Source of the DNA: Richelia sinica FACHB-800
GTDB taxonomy: Bacteria; Cyanobacteriota; Cyanobacteriia; Cyanobacteriales; Nostocaceae
DNA: 64,000 nt
Assembly (NCBI RefSeq): GCF_014698825.1
Contig: NZ_JACJTT010000004.1
Span: 62,001 to 126,000 of the forward strand
Direction: 5' to 3'
Positions within the stretch are counted from its first letter, which is position 1. Every line of letters starts with the position of its first letter. The translations under genes and the position numbers were made by a program. Positions 27,295-36,531 of the stretch are shown here, one piece after another. The notes below the pieces were generated by a model, which did no database searches, was not told the DNA's origin, and was given only the letters and a program-made list of their open reading frames with translations.

Positions 27295-27399
27295 ATGATT
27301 GATAGCTATAGTCGCATTCAAGAATGGTTAACTGTGTTTGCTTATATAGGATTTACATTATTTATTATTGGGTGTGTTTTTATGTCCTCAAATAAGTAG
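27295..27399 (+). CDS. Possible 34-residue single-span membrane protein
   Basis: An ATG-to-TAG frame encoding 34 residues: a short polar N-terminus (MIDSYSRIQEWL), one hydrophobic segment (about 13-29) and a polar end (MSSNK). This is the pattern of the small membrane subunits common in cyanobacterial photosynthetic complexes, but it matches none that I know (PetN, PetM, PsbX, PsbY, Psb30, PsaM). There is no strong ribosome site. It lies 37 bases after the pentapeptide gene in the same direction. Confidence 0.3.
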   Translation: MIDSYSRIQEWLTVFAYIGFTLFIIGCVFMSSNK

Positions 27400-27410
27400 A
27401 ATAAGCTTAA

Positions 27411-27701
27411 TTATTTCTTAAAATAACTGCATATCATTTCCCCAGGGCTATGGGGTATAAACTGGGATACAGTTCCATCTTGATTTAACTTAAATTTGGC
27501 GCGACAGTTATAAACTTCCATGGGTGTTTTGACTCCATCTATGCTCACAGATGCTCGATATTCCCAATACTTTTTAGCACTACGTTTAATGTTCAAAATA
27601 CAAATTTCATGTCCTTGATAGTGGCGACATACCAATGCGAATGCAGGAGCATTGACAAATAAAGAAAATAAAAATAAACCTAGAATTATTAGATATTTCA
27701 T
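27411..27701 (-). CDS. Small secreted protein, unknown
   Basis: 96 residues with a signal peptide (1-22, ending PAFA). The mature 74 residues contain four Cys (VCRHY, EICIL, YNCRAK, MICSYF) that could form two disulphides in an exported protein, and a basic middle (NIKRSAKKYWEYR). I do not recognise a family. No partner gene is obvious. Confidence 0.65.
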   Translation of the reverse strand: MKYLIILGLFLFSLFVNAPAFALVCRHYQGHEICILNIKRSAKKYWEYRASVSIDGVKTPMEVYNCRAKFKLNQDGTVSQFIPHSPGEMICSYFKK

Positions 27702-27774
27702 AATTGTTTAACCAATGAGATGAGACATGGTAAAAATGTTTTCCTAGCCATATCTACACTGAATGAGAAAACAT

Positions 27775-28608
27775 TTATTCAGTCATAGTGCGAGTCACTT
27801 TACTCCGCATCCATAAAGCTAATCCACCCATAAATATAATTCCCATTACCCCTTGCAGAGGATTATTATTCAACCCAGTTATCCATTCAGGAACTATACC
27901 AGAATACTGGGTTAGCTCTCCCACATTGATAATGTAGTAACCCCAAACTAACCCCCCATGTAAGCCAATTGGCAAGCCTAAACGCCCATGTCTCCAGCGC
28001 TTACCCCAAACCTGAGTTAATCCCAACAATACTAAAGCTGGAAATTGGGGTAATGTATGAATAATTGCCTCTAAAGGTTTAATAAAATGGGCTAAGGCAA
28101 AGACTATGGCATCTATCCAAGCTGCCAATTGGGGGTTGTAGTCTCGTTCCAACTCATCTAATAACCATCCCCGAAATAATAATTCTTCAGCAAAGCCAAT
28201 ACCTAAACCCACAAGTAAACCTTCTAAAATGATTCCACTTAAGGAAGTTTGGGGTTGTTGCCACACTAACCAGCCTAATGCACCTTCTAGACCAAAAACA
28301 ATCAACAGGCTTAATAGTCCAATAGCCAAGCCAGAAAGTAAATCTACTCCATTGAATCTACTAAATTCCAAGCCATAATGGCGTAATGGCTGCGGTAGGT
28401 GATAGAGTTTTTTACCCCATAATCGCAAGAGAATGATAAATTCTGTATATAATATGACTAGTGTAATGATACTAACTAAATTGCTATCCTGCACTAGCAA
28501 GTAAATGGGTACAGCGATCGGCAACCATAGTAGTAATAACAGTAAAATAAAATAACCCAACCTCAAAGGGGCAGGATGTTGGGCTAATTGATTTATATTA
28601 ATTTTCAT
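27775..28608 (-). CDS. CPBP-family intramembrane metalloprotease (CAAX/Abi type)
   Basis: 277 residues with about seven to eight hydrophobic segments. The CPBP motifs are present: EELLFRGWL (EExxxR) near residue 141, FALAHF near 170 and the third-helix HGGLVW near 219. The family includes prenyl-protein proteases and Abi proteins; in cyanobacteria most substrates are unknown. It stands alone, with an ATG at 28608 directly after an A-rich stretch. Confidence 0.9.
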   Translation of the reverse strand: MKININQLAQHPAPLRLGYFILLLLLLWLPIAVPIYLLVQDSNLVSIITLVILYTEFIILLRLWGKKLYHLPQPLRHYGLEFSRFNGVDLLSGLAIGLLSLLIVFGLEGALGWLVWQQPQTSLSGIILEGLLVGLGIGFAEELLFRGWLLDELERDYNPQLAAWIDAIVFALAHFIKPLEAIIHTLPQFPALVLLGLTQVWGKRWRHGRLGLPIGLHGGLVWGYYIINVGELTQYSGIVPEWITGLNNNPLQGVMGIIFMGGLALWMRSKVTRTMTE

Positions 28609-28757
28609 TTGTTAGTTTTTCGTCCAGCCTTTAATGCAGTTTGTAACACTGCCAATGAACAAGATTTCCTGTTTAGGTGGTTTATTAACACCCTGCTGCT
28701 CATTAAATGGAGAATCTTATTGTTTGGTCTCTCCTTGATTGTTAATTTACTCATTTT

Positions 28758-28797
28758 TCTCTCCTCCCTTGCTGTCTCCAAGAGAGCAAAGGAGAGA
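28758..28797. other. Strong hairpin downstream of clpS
   Basis: TCTCTCCT (28758-28765) and TTGCT (28769-28773) pair with AGCAA (28785-28789) and AGGAGAGA (28790-28797), leaving a 3-base bulge. It starts 16 bases beyond the clpS stop. No strong T-run follows on either strand, so it may stabilise the 3' end rather than terminate on its own. Confidence 0.5.
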
Positions 28798-28813
28798 TGC
28801 TCAAATTAGCTTT

Positions 28814-29095
28814 CTATTCTTCTGGCTCAATGGTACTAGTCAAACCATGATTTTTTAGAGTTTCGCAATAAAATTCAGCGTGTTCTAGTGCACAAGTAAT
28901 CACTAAAGCTAATCCATTGCTGTGGGCTTCCATCATGATACTAACAGCCTGGGGTTGGGTTAAACTGGGTACAGTGGTCATTAGTACCTGAACTACATAC
29001 TCCATAGAGTTGTAGTCGTCGTTATGAAGCAAAACGCGATACCGAGGGGCGAGCTTGCGGGATGTGGAGCGCTTCTCTATAGTTTCGACTGACAC
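28814..29095 (-). CDS. clpS: ATP-dependent Clp protease adaptor ClpS
   Basis: 93 residues. ClpS docks on the ClpC N-domain and delivers N-degron substrates. The core is intact: YRVLLHNDDYNSMEYVV (the NDD.N..E substrate-pocket and ClpC-contact signature), VSIMMEAHSNG and ALEHAEFYCETLKNHGL. The short charged N-terminus (SVETIEKRSTSRKLAP) is the flexible arm. Cyanobacteria often carry two ClpS paralogues; which one this is cannot be told here. The gene is monocistronic. Confidence 0.95.
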   Translation of the reverse strand: MSVETIEKRSTSRKLAPRYRVLLHNDDYNSMEYVVQVLMTTVPSLTQPQAVSIMMEAHSNGLALVITCALEHAEFYCETLKNHGLTSTIEPEE

Positions 29096-29266
29096 GGTTC
29101 TTTGCTGTTCTAGCGATAATTTACTACCACAAAATGCCTGTTTTGCATTTGCTTAACAGTTGTTTACTTAATCTTATAGCATTTTTGTGCTATTGATTCA
29201 GACAGAAGAAATTTTGCTGTCCATTACTAGGGACAATAGTTCCCGATTCACAATTCTTGCCCCTTA

Positions 29267-29626
29267 ATGATTATGGATACAAGCATGAAATTTCAATCTG
29301 GACAAATTGTATCTTTGGATGATACCCACAGAACTCTTTATGCAGAAGTGATTGAAGTGGTTATTTCTCGTCAATTGTGCTGGGTGCGTCCCTGGCTATT
29401 AGTTGACTATTCACAGGAAGAACCGTTAATCACTGATGTGCGAGATGTATCAGATATTTTATGGCCTTTACATTTATTTCGAGCGGCTCTAGATACAGAA
29501 GTAATTACCCTGTTGAGTCATATATTGCCTAAAGAATTTAAAGGGGAGCCAGATGTGGTTGCTCAGAGGGAATTTAATCTGTTTATCCATCAAATTTGGC
29601 ATTCCTATCAGCATGGTCAACGATGA
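29267..29626 (+). CDS. Conserved hypothetical protein
   Basis: 119 residues; the ATGs at 29273 and 29285 are alternative starts, the last giving MKFQSGQIVSLDDTHRTLYA. The N-terminal half is beta-rich (IVSLDDTHRTLYAEVIEVVI, CWVRPWLLVDY), SH3-like; the C-terminal half is helical (LFRAALDTEVITLLSHILP, EFNLFIHQIWHSYQ). It looks like a cyanobacteria-specific soluble protein. I do not recognise a named family. No operon partner. Confidence 0.7.
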   Translation: MIMDTSMKFQSGQIVSLDDTHRTLYAEVIEVVISRQLCWVRPWLLVDYSQEEPLITDVRDVSDILWPLHLFRAALDTEVITLLSHILPKEFKGEPDVVAQREFNLFIHQIWHSYQHGQR

Positions 29627-29774
29627 TCAATAATCTATGTTGATCATGGGAAATAATCAGGATAAATTCTCAATTGTCAAGGAAAATATCTCTGGCAATA
29701 TTTTATTAATTATTTGGTTTTTGTAATGACTATTACGTGAGTGATGAGGAGTTTTGATAGCTAGATGATGATTT

Positions 29775-29966
29775 TCAGCTAGGAACAAGTTGGACTCTTC
29801 CAGCATCCATCTCTGCCATCAATAATTCTAGTGCTTCATAATCGACATCGGAGATGTAACCTAGTTTGGTTAATTCCGAGTTGATTTCATTTTCTATTTC
29901 TGGAGTTAATTTTTTAATGTAGAGGGCTTTCTCTACTAATTGACGAATGACATAGCGAGGTTTCAT
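29775..29966 (-). CDS. Small conserved hypothetical protein
   Basis: 63 residues from the ATG at 29966 (MKPRYVIRQLVEKAL); a longer start at 30002 adds 12 residues of low quality. Strongly helical and charged (TPEIENEINSELTKLGYISD, YEALELLMAEMDAGRVQLVPS). Similar short proteins occur widely in Nostocales with no assigned role. Confidence 0.6.
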   Translation of the reverse strand: MKPRYVIRQLVEKALYIKKLTPEIENEINSELTKLGYISDVDYEALELLMAEMDAGRVQLVPS

Positions 29967-30002
29967 AAGACATAAACTGAATAAACTAAATGTGATTTCC
30001 AC

Positions 30003-30441
30003 TTATTATCTAAGTCAAACTCAGTATAAAATGTGATCAAGATACCTGATTGGCTGTGATCTACATCACTGTCTTGGGTAGATGGGCGATCGCTAATCAC
30101 TCTAATTTTTCCCCTGACTTAGGGTGAAAGTTTAGGGCTTGATGGCAACTAAATGTTGCTTAAACCTTCTTAATTTAAGGCTTAAGTAGAAGTATACACC
30201 ATTGTTACAGATGATTAATCTGCATTTAGTCAGTCTATGTTGATTGTTTTGTAACTGCTGGCAAAAAAAAGTATAGATCAGCACATTTTGACTTGGAGTT
30301 TTGACAATCTTTAAACAGAGGTGCTAAACAAGTAAAGATTCCACAAAGAGACCATAAACTTATAGTCAATTTGCTCATAAGGATTTATGGTCAAATAATC
30401 GGCAACTTTAAGGCTGTAAAGCTGAAAATCAGGATGTAAAT
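30003..30441. other. Intergenic region before the STAS gene
   Basis: AT-rich divergent spacer. A TTGACA at 30301 lacks a good -10 at the right distance. No ORF, tRNA or repeat that I can support. Confidence 0.4.
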
Positions 30442-30801
30442 ATGCCAAAAATCTTCAACAATAGCGATATTACGGTAATTCGTCCCGCAGGGTGCTTGAA
30501 TGCCACAAACGCTTGGGAATTTGAAAGGGATTTAACGGCATTACTAACTAAGGCTCCACGCACCATGTTACTAGTGGATCTGGCATTAGTAGAATCTATC
30601 GATAGCGCAGGTTTAATGGCATTGGTATCTGGGTTTAAGCTAGCAGATAGTTTAGGCTGGAGTTGGCGATTAGGTGATGTATCTCCGGCTGTAAAAATTA
30701 TTTTGGAATTAACCCAACTAGACAGGGTGTTTGCAAAATCAGCATCTGGATCAGATGAGGACACACTCAAAAATCATCTAGTAGTGTCGTGCTCATACTA
30801 G
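30442..30801 (+). CDS. STAS-domain protein (anti-sigma factor antagonist-like)
   Basis: 119 residues. The STAS fold spans about 8-105 (ITVIRPAGCLNATNAWEFER, MLLVDLALVESIDSAGLMAL). S55 in the DSAGL motif is the residue phosphorylated by anti-sigma kinases in SpoIIAA-type proteins, so a partner-switching role is likely. The C-terminus is acidic and variable. No RsbW-like kinase or PP2C phosphatase is adjacent. The gene is followed by the radical SAM gene 158 bases later in the same direction; they are probably separate units. Confidence 0.88.
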   Translation: MPKIFNNSDITVIRPAGCLNATNAWEFERDLTALLTKAPRTMLLVDLALVESIDSAGLMALVSGFKLADSLGWSWRLGDVSPAVKIILELTQLDRVFAKSASGSDEDTLKNHLVVSCSY

Positions 30802-30959
30802 CTATGAGCAATCCCTAGTCACAGCCTTCTGCCCTCAGTAGAGAGTAAGTTTGTGTAAAAGTGTGATAAGTTGCCGAGAACAATGCAGTTGAAAGACCTA
30901 ATCAATGCTAATGTTGGAGGTGATTAGCTGTAATTTAGGGTAGCTAGAAGAGAGCATCG

Positions 30960-33596
30960 GTGGCTGTTTTAGTTGAACAATTAATTACATCAGATATTTT
31001 AAAACCTGCCCGTTATCTAGGGAACGAGCGTTTAGCAGTACACAAGCCTTGGGATTCGGCCACAATACGCTGGGTGTTAACTTACCCGGAAGTTTATGAA
31101 GTGGGTGCGTCAAATTTAGGGCATATCATTCTCTATAACATCCTGAATGCCCAGCCGCGTCAGTTGTGTGATCGCGCTTATTTACCAGGAACCGATTTAG
31201 CCGCCAAACTCCGCGCTACGCATACACCATTGTTTGCTGTCGAATCTAAACGCTGGCTGACAGAATTTGATATTCTGGGTTTTAGTCTCAGTTATGAGTT
31301 AGGTGCAACCAACATTTTAGAAATGTTGGATTTGGCAGGAATTCCACTCACATGGTCAGAACGATTACAAGGTAATCACCCGTTGATTTTTGCAGGTGGA
31401 CAAACGGCAACTTCTAACCCAGAACCTTATGCCGATTTCTTCGACTTTTTCGCCTTGGGAGATGGTGAAGAATTATTACCAGAAATTGGTTTGGTCTTAG
31501 AAGAAGGGAAAAAGGCAGGGCAGAGTCGGACAGAAATCTTACTAGACTTGGCACAGATACCAGGTGTCTATGTCCCCCAGTTTTATGAAATGCAAGCTGT
31601 AGGTGCAGTCTATCCTCTTTATCCAGATGTGCCAAAACGGATTTTGCGGCGAGTTGCTACTCCTATTCCTGCCTATTCCATTGGTCTAGTCCCCTATGTG
31701 CAAACCGTACACGATCGCTTGACCATAGAAATTCGCCGTGGTTGTACTCGTGGCTGTCGCTTCTGCCAACCAGGGATGTTAACCAGACCAGCACGGGATG
31801 TAGAACCAGACCAGGTGGTTACAGCCATTGAGCGAGGTATGGCAGCTACAGGGTACAATGAGTTTTCTTTGTTATCTTTGAGTTGTTCTGATTATTTAGC
31901 CCTACCCGCAGTGGGGATGGAAATCAAGAATAGATTAAAAAATGAAAACATTTCCCTGTCCTTGCCTAGTCAACGTGTAGATAGATTTGATGAGAATATC
32001 GCCAACATTCTTGGAGGTATCCGCCAAGGGGGTATCACTTTTGCCCCAGAAGCAGGCACTCAAAGAATGCGAGATATCGTCAATAAAGGGTTGACCAATG
32101 AAGAATTGCTCAGGGGCGTGAAAACAGCTTGGGAACAAGGTTGGGATAAAATCAAGCTGTACTTCATGATTGGTTTACCGGGAGAAACAGATGCCGATGT
32201 CTTAGGCATCGCGGAAACCGTGCGGTGGTTACAAAGAGAATGTCGAGGTAAAGGTAGAAAACCAATCAACTTTAACTTGACAATTTCTAACTTTACACCT
32301 AAGCCCCATACACCTTTTCAATGGCATTCAGTATCTACATCTGAGTTTCAACGCAAACAAGAATTACTCAGGCAAGAGTTTTGGCGAATGCGAAATGTGA
32401 AGGTTAATTTCACAGATATCCGCATTTCCGCTATGGAAGATTTTATTGGCCGGGGCGATCGCACTTTAGGGAAAGTTTTACATCGTGCTTGGCAATTGGG
32501 TGCGGGCATGGACTCTTGGTATGACAGTGTAGACAAAGCTTTTAATGCTTGGGGACAAGCGATCGCCGAAGCTGGACTAGACTGGAAATATCGGCAAGTG
32601 GAAAATGGTGAATGGAATCTGTTTTCTGTAGACAACAGTGAACAAACCACAATTTCACCTTTAGATGTGCCTCTGCCTTGGGACCACCTGGATACCGGCA
32701 TTGAAAAACAGTGGCTGCAAGCAGACTTGAAACTGGCCCTAGAAGCTGCAACTGTACCCGATTGCTCCTTTGAAGGATGTTCCCACTGTGGTGTGTGCGG
32801 TACCGATTTTGGTCACAATATCGTCATTCCACCCCCACCTATTCCCGAATTTGCTGGGGAATTCGTTCCTAATACCACCAAAACCCAACGTCTCCGCGTC
32901 TGGTTTGGTAAACAAGGAGATATGGCTTTAGTTAGCCACCTGGATTTAATGCGCTTGTTTGACCGAGTAGTACGTCGTGCAGCGTTACCAGTTGCCTTTA
33001 CCGGTGGCTTTCATCCCACTCCCCGCATTTCCTTAGCCAGTGCCTTGGCACTAGGAGCCACGAGTAGTGGGGAAATAGTGGATTTTGAGTTAACTCAACC
33101 CATGGATGTAGCAGATTTTCGCAGCCAATTGTTGAGTCAGCTACCTCCAGATATCCCTGTGTATCATGTGGCAGAAATAGATTTAAAATCCCCCGCAGCC
33201 AACCAATCTCTCGAAGCTGCCGAGTATTTATTGACAATTGCCACACCAGGAGAGGTAAGTGCTGAACAATGGCAAACCTGGCTGGAGAACATCTTAGCCA
33301 CCAAGGAAATCTGGACTGAACACACCACTAAATCTGGGAAACAGCAACTGATAAATCTGCGCGATCGCTTATTTGAGTTAGAGTTCATCTCTCACCAAAT
33401 CACCACCACAGAATCTCAAATTGTTTGCCGCTATCTAGGCAGTTGTCGTCATGATGGTGTAATATTGCGTCCTGAACAAATGTTGTCTATGCTGGAGACA
33501 GTGGCTGATGCAGAATTCCACCTCTTGCACATCCATCGTCGCCAACTAGTTTTAGGGCTAAAGCCGTCAGCCCCAAATCCATCTTTGTTGGTCTAA
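30960..33596 (+). CDS. TIGR03960-type radical SAM protein fused to TIGR03936 (DUF2344) domain
   Basis: 878 residues, GTG start at 30960. A B12-binding-like N-terminus (about 35-190) is followed by a radical SAM domain with CX3CX2C ligands (RRGCTRGCRFCQPG, near residue 260), then a Cys-rich spacer (CSFEGCSHCGVCG, near 603) and a C-terminal ~235-residue DUF2344/TIGR03936 domain (RLRVWFGKQGDMALVSHLD). The two domains are separate genes in many bacteria and fused here. Location directly upstream of rne is widely conserved, suggesting a role in RNA or ribosome modification; the reaction is unknown. Confidence 0.9.
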   Translation: MAVLVEQLITSDILKPARYLGNERLAVHKPWDSATIRWVLTYPEVYEVGASNLGHIILYNILNAQPRQLCDRAYLPGTDLAAKLRATHTPLFAVESKRWLTEFDILGFSLSYELGATNILEMLDLAGIPLTWSERLQGNHPLIFAGGQTATSNPEPYADFFDFFALGDGEELLPEIGLVLEEGKKAGQSRTEILLDLAQIPGVYVPQFYEMQAVGAVYPLYPDVPKRILRRVATPIPAYSIGLVPYVQTVHDRLTIEIRRGCTRGCRFCQPGMLTRPARDVEPDQVVTAIERGMAATGYNEFSLLSLSCSDYLALPAVGMEIKNRLKNENISLSLPSQRVDRFDENIANILGGIRQGGITFAPEAGTQRMRDIVNKGLTNEELLRGVKTAWEQGWDKIKLYFMIGLPGETDADVLGIAETVRWLQRECRGKGRKPINFNLTISNFTPKPHTPFQWHSVSTSEFQRKQELLRQEFWRMRNVKVNFTDIRISAMEDFIGRGDRTLGKVLHRAWQLGAGMDSWYDSVDKAFNAWGQAIAEAGLDWKYRQVENGEWNLFSVDNSEQTTISPLDVPLPWDHLDTGIEKQWLQADLKLALEAATVPDCSFEGCSHCGVCGTDFGHNIVIPPPPIPEFAGEFVPNTTKTQRLRVWFGKQGDMALVSHLDLMRLFDRVVRRAALPVAFTGGFHPTPRISLASALALGATSSGEIVDFELTQPMDVADFRSQLLSQLPPDIPVYHVAEIDLKSPAANQSLEAAEYLLTIATPGEVSAEQWQTWLENILATKEIWTEHTTKSGKQQLINLRDRLFELEFISHQITTTESQIVCRYLGSCRHDGVILRPEQMLSMLETVADAEFHLLHIHRRQLVLGLKPSAPNPSLLV

Positions 33597-34410
33597 ATCT
33601 CAACAATTGACACTTGTTCGTTCCTGACTCAATTCAGGAAAATCCAGCAGTGTTAAAATCAGCCCCCAGCAGCTAATTTGACTACACTGCTGAGTTAGCA
33701 AAATTTTCTCTCTAGGGAAATTATTCCCACCTTGATGCTTGTAGACAAGAAGACTCCTAAGTCCTTGGCAGCAAGCAGCAAAAATCAACACTCAGTCCCT
33801 ATTCAGTTAATTTGAGTAAGTCTGAGATGGCGCAAATCCAGCGCAAATAATTTGTCAAGGGCAACTTGCTAGTAGTTATCCTGATGTAGGACATCACGGG
33901 AATTGATTTTTAGCAAGGTTGCGTTAGAATGAATTGAAGAGAAATTTTCTGGCGCTGCATTGCATGGACTGATTCGCAACCCTGAGATTCAGGAAGCAAG
34001 AGCAAAAATAGAAGAGAGCAAACTCTAGGATCGTATCCCAGACAAACTGTGGCAGATTAAAAACACGCTCTCTACAGCTACTTTGTGAATCAATCACTAA
34101 TATCAGCGCACTGGCTTCTCTCTATACTTTTTACAATACCTGCTGAATACCATTACCCAAAGTGGTGAAGGTATTGCATCAGAAATCAACCAAGGACGGT
34201 TGATTTAACTATTTAAACAATATGCAGCCGTTCTGGAAGAATCAGGCGTGTAAACGCAATTACAGTGTCAATTGCTCCTTAACTTTGAAGCTCAAATTTG
34301 CAATTTTTATGATCCGTAGCACCATGTAGGGCTGCCGGTAGGGGCGAGAGGTATAACAGAGAGCTTTCTCCACGAACCCCTTAGGTGCTACCAGTTTTTG
34401 AGGAAATTGA
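33597..34410 (+). promoter_or_regulatory. Long region upstream of rne (probable leader)
   Basis: 814 bases with no gene I can support. A 26-codon frame at 33735-33815 has no ribosome site. Cyanobacterial rne messages are known to have long leaders that RNase E itself cleaves to limit its own level; this region would fit, and contains AT-rich single-stranded-looking segments and small hairpins (such as CAACC-AAGGA-CGGTTG near 34190). The transcription start cannot be placed by eye. Confidence 0.5.
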
Positions 34411-36522
34411 ATGCCAAAACAAATTATCATCGCGGAGCAGCATCAAATCGCTGCTGTATTTTCGGAAGATCAAATACAAGAACTTGTTGTTGCTACAGGT
34501 CATCACCAAATTGGTGATATCTATTTGGGAGTAGTCGAAAACGTATTGCCTGGGATAGACGCTGCTTTTGTGAATATTGGCGACCCAGAACGTAATGGTT
34601 TTATTCATGTGACTGATTTAGGCCCCCTGCGATTAAGACGCAGTTCTGCCGCCATTACAGAACTTTTGACTCCCCAGCAAAAAGTTTTGGTACAGGTGAT
34701 GAAGGAGCCAACGGGAACCAAAGGCCCAAGGCTCACTGGTAACATTACTTTACCTGGACGCTATGTTGTATTAATGCCCTATGGTCGGGGTGTAAATTTA
34801 TCACGACGGATTAAAAGTGAAAGTGAGCGTAACCGACTACGGGCCTTAGCGATTTTGATTAAACCAGCGGGTATGGGCTTACTAGTCCGCACCGAAGCAG
34901 AAGGAAAACCCGAAGAAGCAATTATTGAAGATTTGGAAGTGCTGCAACGGCAATGGGAAGCCATTCAGCAAGAAGCAGTCTCCACCCGCGCACCAGCTTT
35001 ACTCAACCGAGATGATGATTTTATCCAGCGTGTCTTAAGAGATATGTATGGTGCTGATGTCAATCGGATTGTGGTTGATTCCAGTACCGGCTTGAAGCGG
35101 GTAAAACAGTATTTACAAAACTGGAGTGGTGGTCAAACACCACAGGGATTACTGATTGATCACCATCGCGATCGCTCCCCCATTTTAGAATACTTCCGCA
35201 TCAACGCGGCAATTAGGGAAGCTCTCCGACCCAGAGTAGACCTACCTTCTGGGGGTTATATCATTATCGAGCCAACGGAAGCATTAACGGTAATTGACGT
35301 AAACTCCGGTTCCTTTACGCGATCGGCAACCGCGAGAGAAACCGTGCTGTGGACAAACTGTGAAGCTGCCACAGAAATTGCTCGCCAGTTACGTTTGCGA
35401 AACATTGCTGGTGTAATCGTCGTGGATTTCATTGATATGGAATCACGCCGTGACCAATTGCAAGTTTTAGAACACTTTAATAAAGCCCTCAAAGCTGATA
35501 AAGCCCGTCCCCAAATCGCTCAACTGACCGAACTGGGATTAGTAGAACTGACCCGGAAACGTCAAGGTCAAAACATTTACGAACTATTTGGAGAAACTTG
35601 CTCCACTTGTGGTGGTTTAGGTCATACTGTCCGCTTACCAGGAGAGACAGAAAACCGAATGCCTATTCCAGCTACAGATATTCCTGAAAGATTTGTAGTT
35701 CCCCAACCCCAAAGAGAGAGAGAACCAAGAGAAGCAAGAGAAGCAAGAGAACCACGTATCCTCAATACCCGACTGCCAGAACCACGGGAAACCTACGAAG
35801 GCTTTGGCGAAGTGTTTGAAAATGACACTGGCTTCAATGCTATGCACTTAATCAACCATCCCAGCTATCAGGAATTAGGGGATAGTAGCAAGCGTCGCAC
35901 CCGTACCCGTCGTAGTCGTATTGGTATTAATGGGGTAAATGGTAAAGATGAACCTCGCTTAGGTGGTAACTCCTTAGGCTTTATCAACGAACAGGATTTA
36001 GATTTAGATAATGATGTGGATTTACCACCTCCAGAACTTCCCTCTCCTGGATTGGGTAAATCTGGTTGGACAGAAAGACCAGAACGGACAAAGGTCAAGT
36101 TAGACCCCATTAAATCTGTCGTTGAACCACCAGAGATTGTCTCTGTGGAGATGACGAATCAAGAACAAGACCAGTACGCGGAAATGGGCGTTTCTCCCTT
36201 ACTCAAGTTAGATCGGGAAGTGAAGAACACCAGGAATTTAATTATTAACATTATTCAACCTGGCCAAGCTCCCTCTGCTTTTACTGAGCCAACTCCAGAA
36301 GTAACTACCCCAGAAAAAGTTATTTCTGATCTTCGACCAGTCAAAATCCAAACCCAGACGATAGAACCACAAGAGTCTTTATTTCCTGCCACAGTTGCAC
36401 CGGAAAGCTTGAGTCCTGTAGGAGATGAAACTGAGGCTAACACAGCGACCATGATTAATCGTCGCCGTCGTCGTCGTTCTTCAGCTGTAGAATCAGATAC
36501 ATCTCAACCGGAAGACTTTTAG
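34411..36522 (+). CDS. rne: Ribonuclease E/G
   Basis: 703 residues. Main endoribonuclease for mRNA decay and rRNA processing. The catalytic half shows the S1 domain (about 35-120, GDIYLGVVENVLPGIDAAFV), the two catalytic Asp blocks (VIDVNSGSF and VVDFIDMES) and the Zn-link CSTCGGLG. The C-terminal ~290 residues are disordered and charged, with a run of RE-rich repeats near 432-447. At the end, NRRRRRRSSA matches the conserved Arg-rich nonapeptide that binds PNPase in Anabaena RNase E. rnhB starts 9 bases later. Confidence 0.96.
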   Translation: MPKQIIIAEQHQIAAVFSEDQIQELVVATGHHQIGDIYLGVVENVLPGIDAAFVNIGDPERNGFIHVTDLGPLRLRRSSAAITELLTPQQKVLVQVMKEPTGTKGPRLTGNITLPGRYVVLMPYGRGVNLSRRIKSESERNRLRALAILIKPAGMGLLVRTEAEGKPEEAIIEDLEVLQRQWEAIQQEAVSTRAPALLNRDDDFIQRVLRDMYGADVNRIVVDSSTGLKRVKQYLQNWSGGQTPQGLLIDHHRDRSPILEYFRINAAIREALRPRVDLPSGGYIIIEPTEALTVIDVNSGSFTRSATARETVLWTNCEAATEIARQLRLRNIAGVIVVDFIDMESRRDQLQVLEHFNKALKADKARPQIAQLTELGLVELTRKRQGQNIYELFGETCSTCGGLGHTVRLPGETENRMPIPATDIPERFVVPQPQREREPREAREAREPRILNTRLPEPRETYEGFGEVFENDTGFNAMHLINHPSYQELGDSSKRRTRTRRSRIGINGVNGKDEPRLGGNSLGFINEQDLDLDNDVDLPPPELPSPGLGKSGWTERPERTKVKLDPIKSVVEPPEIVSVEMTNQEQDQYAEMGVSPLLKLDREVKNTRNLIINIIQPGQAPSAFTEPTPEVTTPEKVISDLRPVKIQTQTIEPQESLFPATVAPESLSPVGDETEANTATMINRRRRRRSSAVESDTSQPEDF

Positions 36523-36531
36523 CCTGACCCT

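Noticed and set aside
28588-28809. 73-codon frame opposite the CPBP gene start and through the hairpin at 28758
   Set aside because: It overlaps the CPBP gene start, ends beside the clpS stop, and contains the hairpin; it looks like chance coding.
33735-33815. 26-codon frame in the region upstream of rne as an upstream ORF
   Set aside because: No ribosome site, no family resemblance, and such frames are expected by chance in 800 bases.
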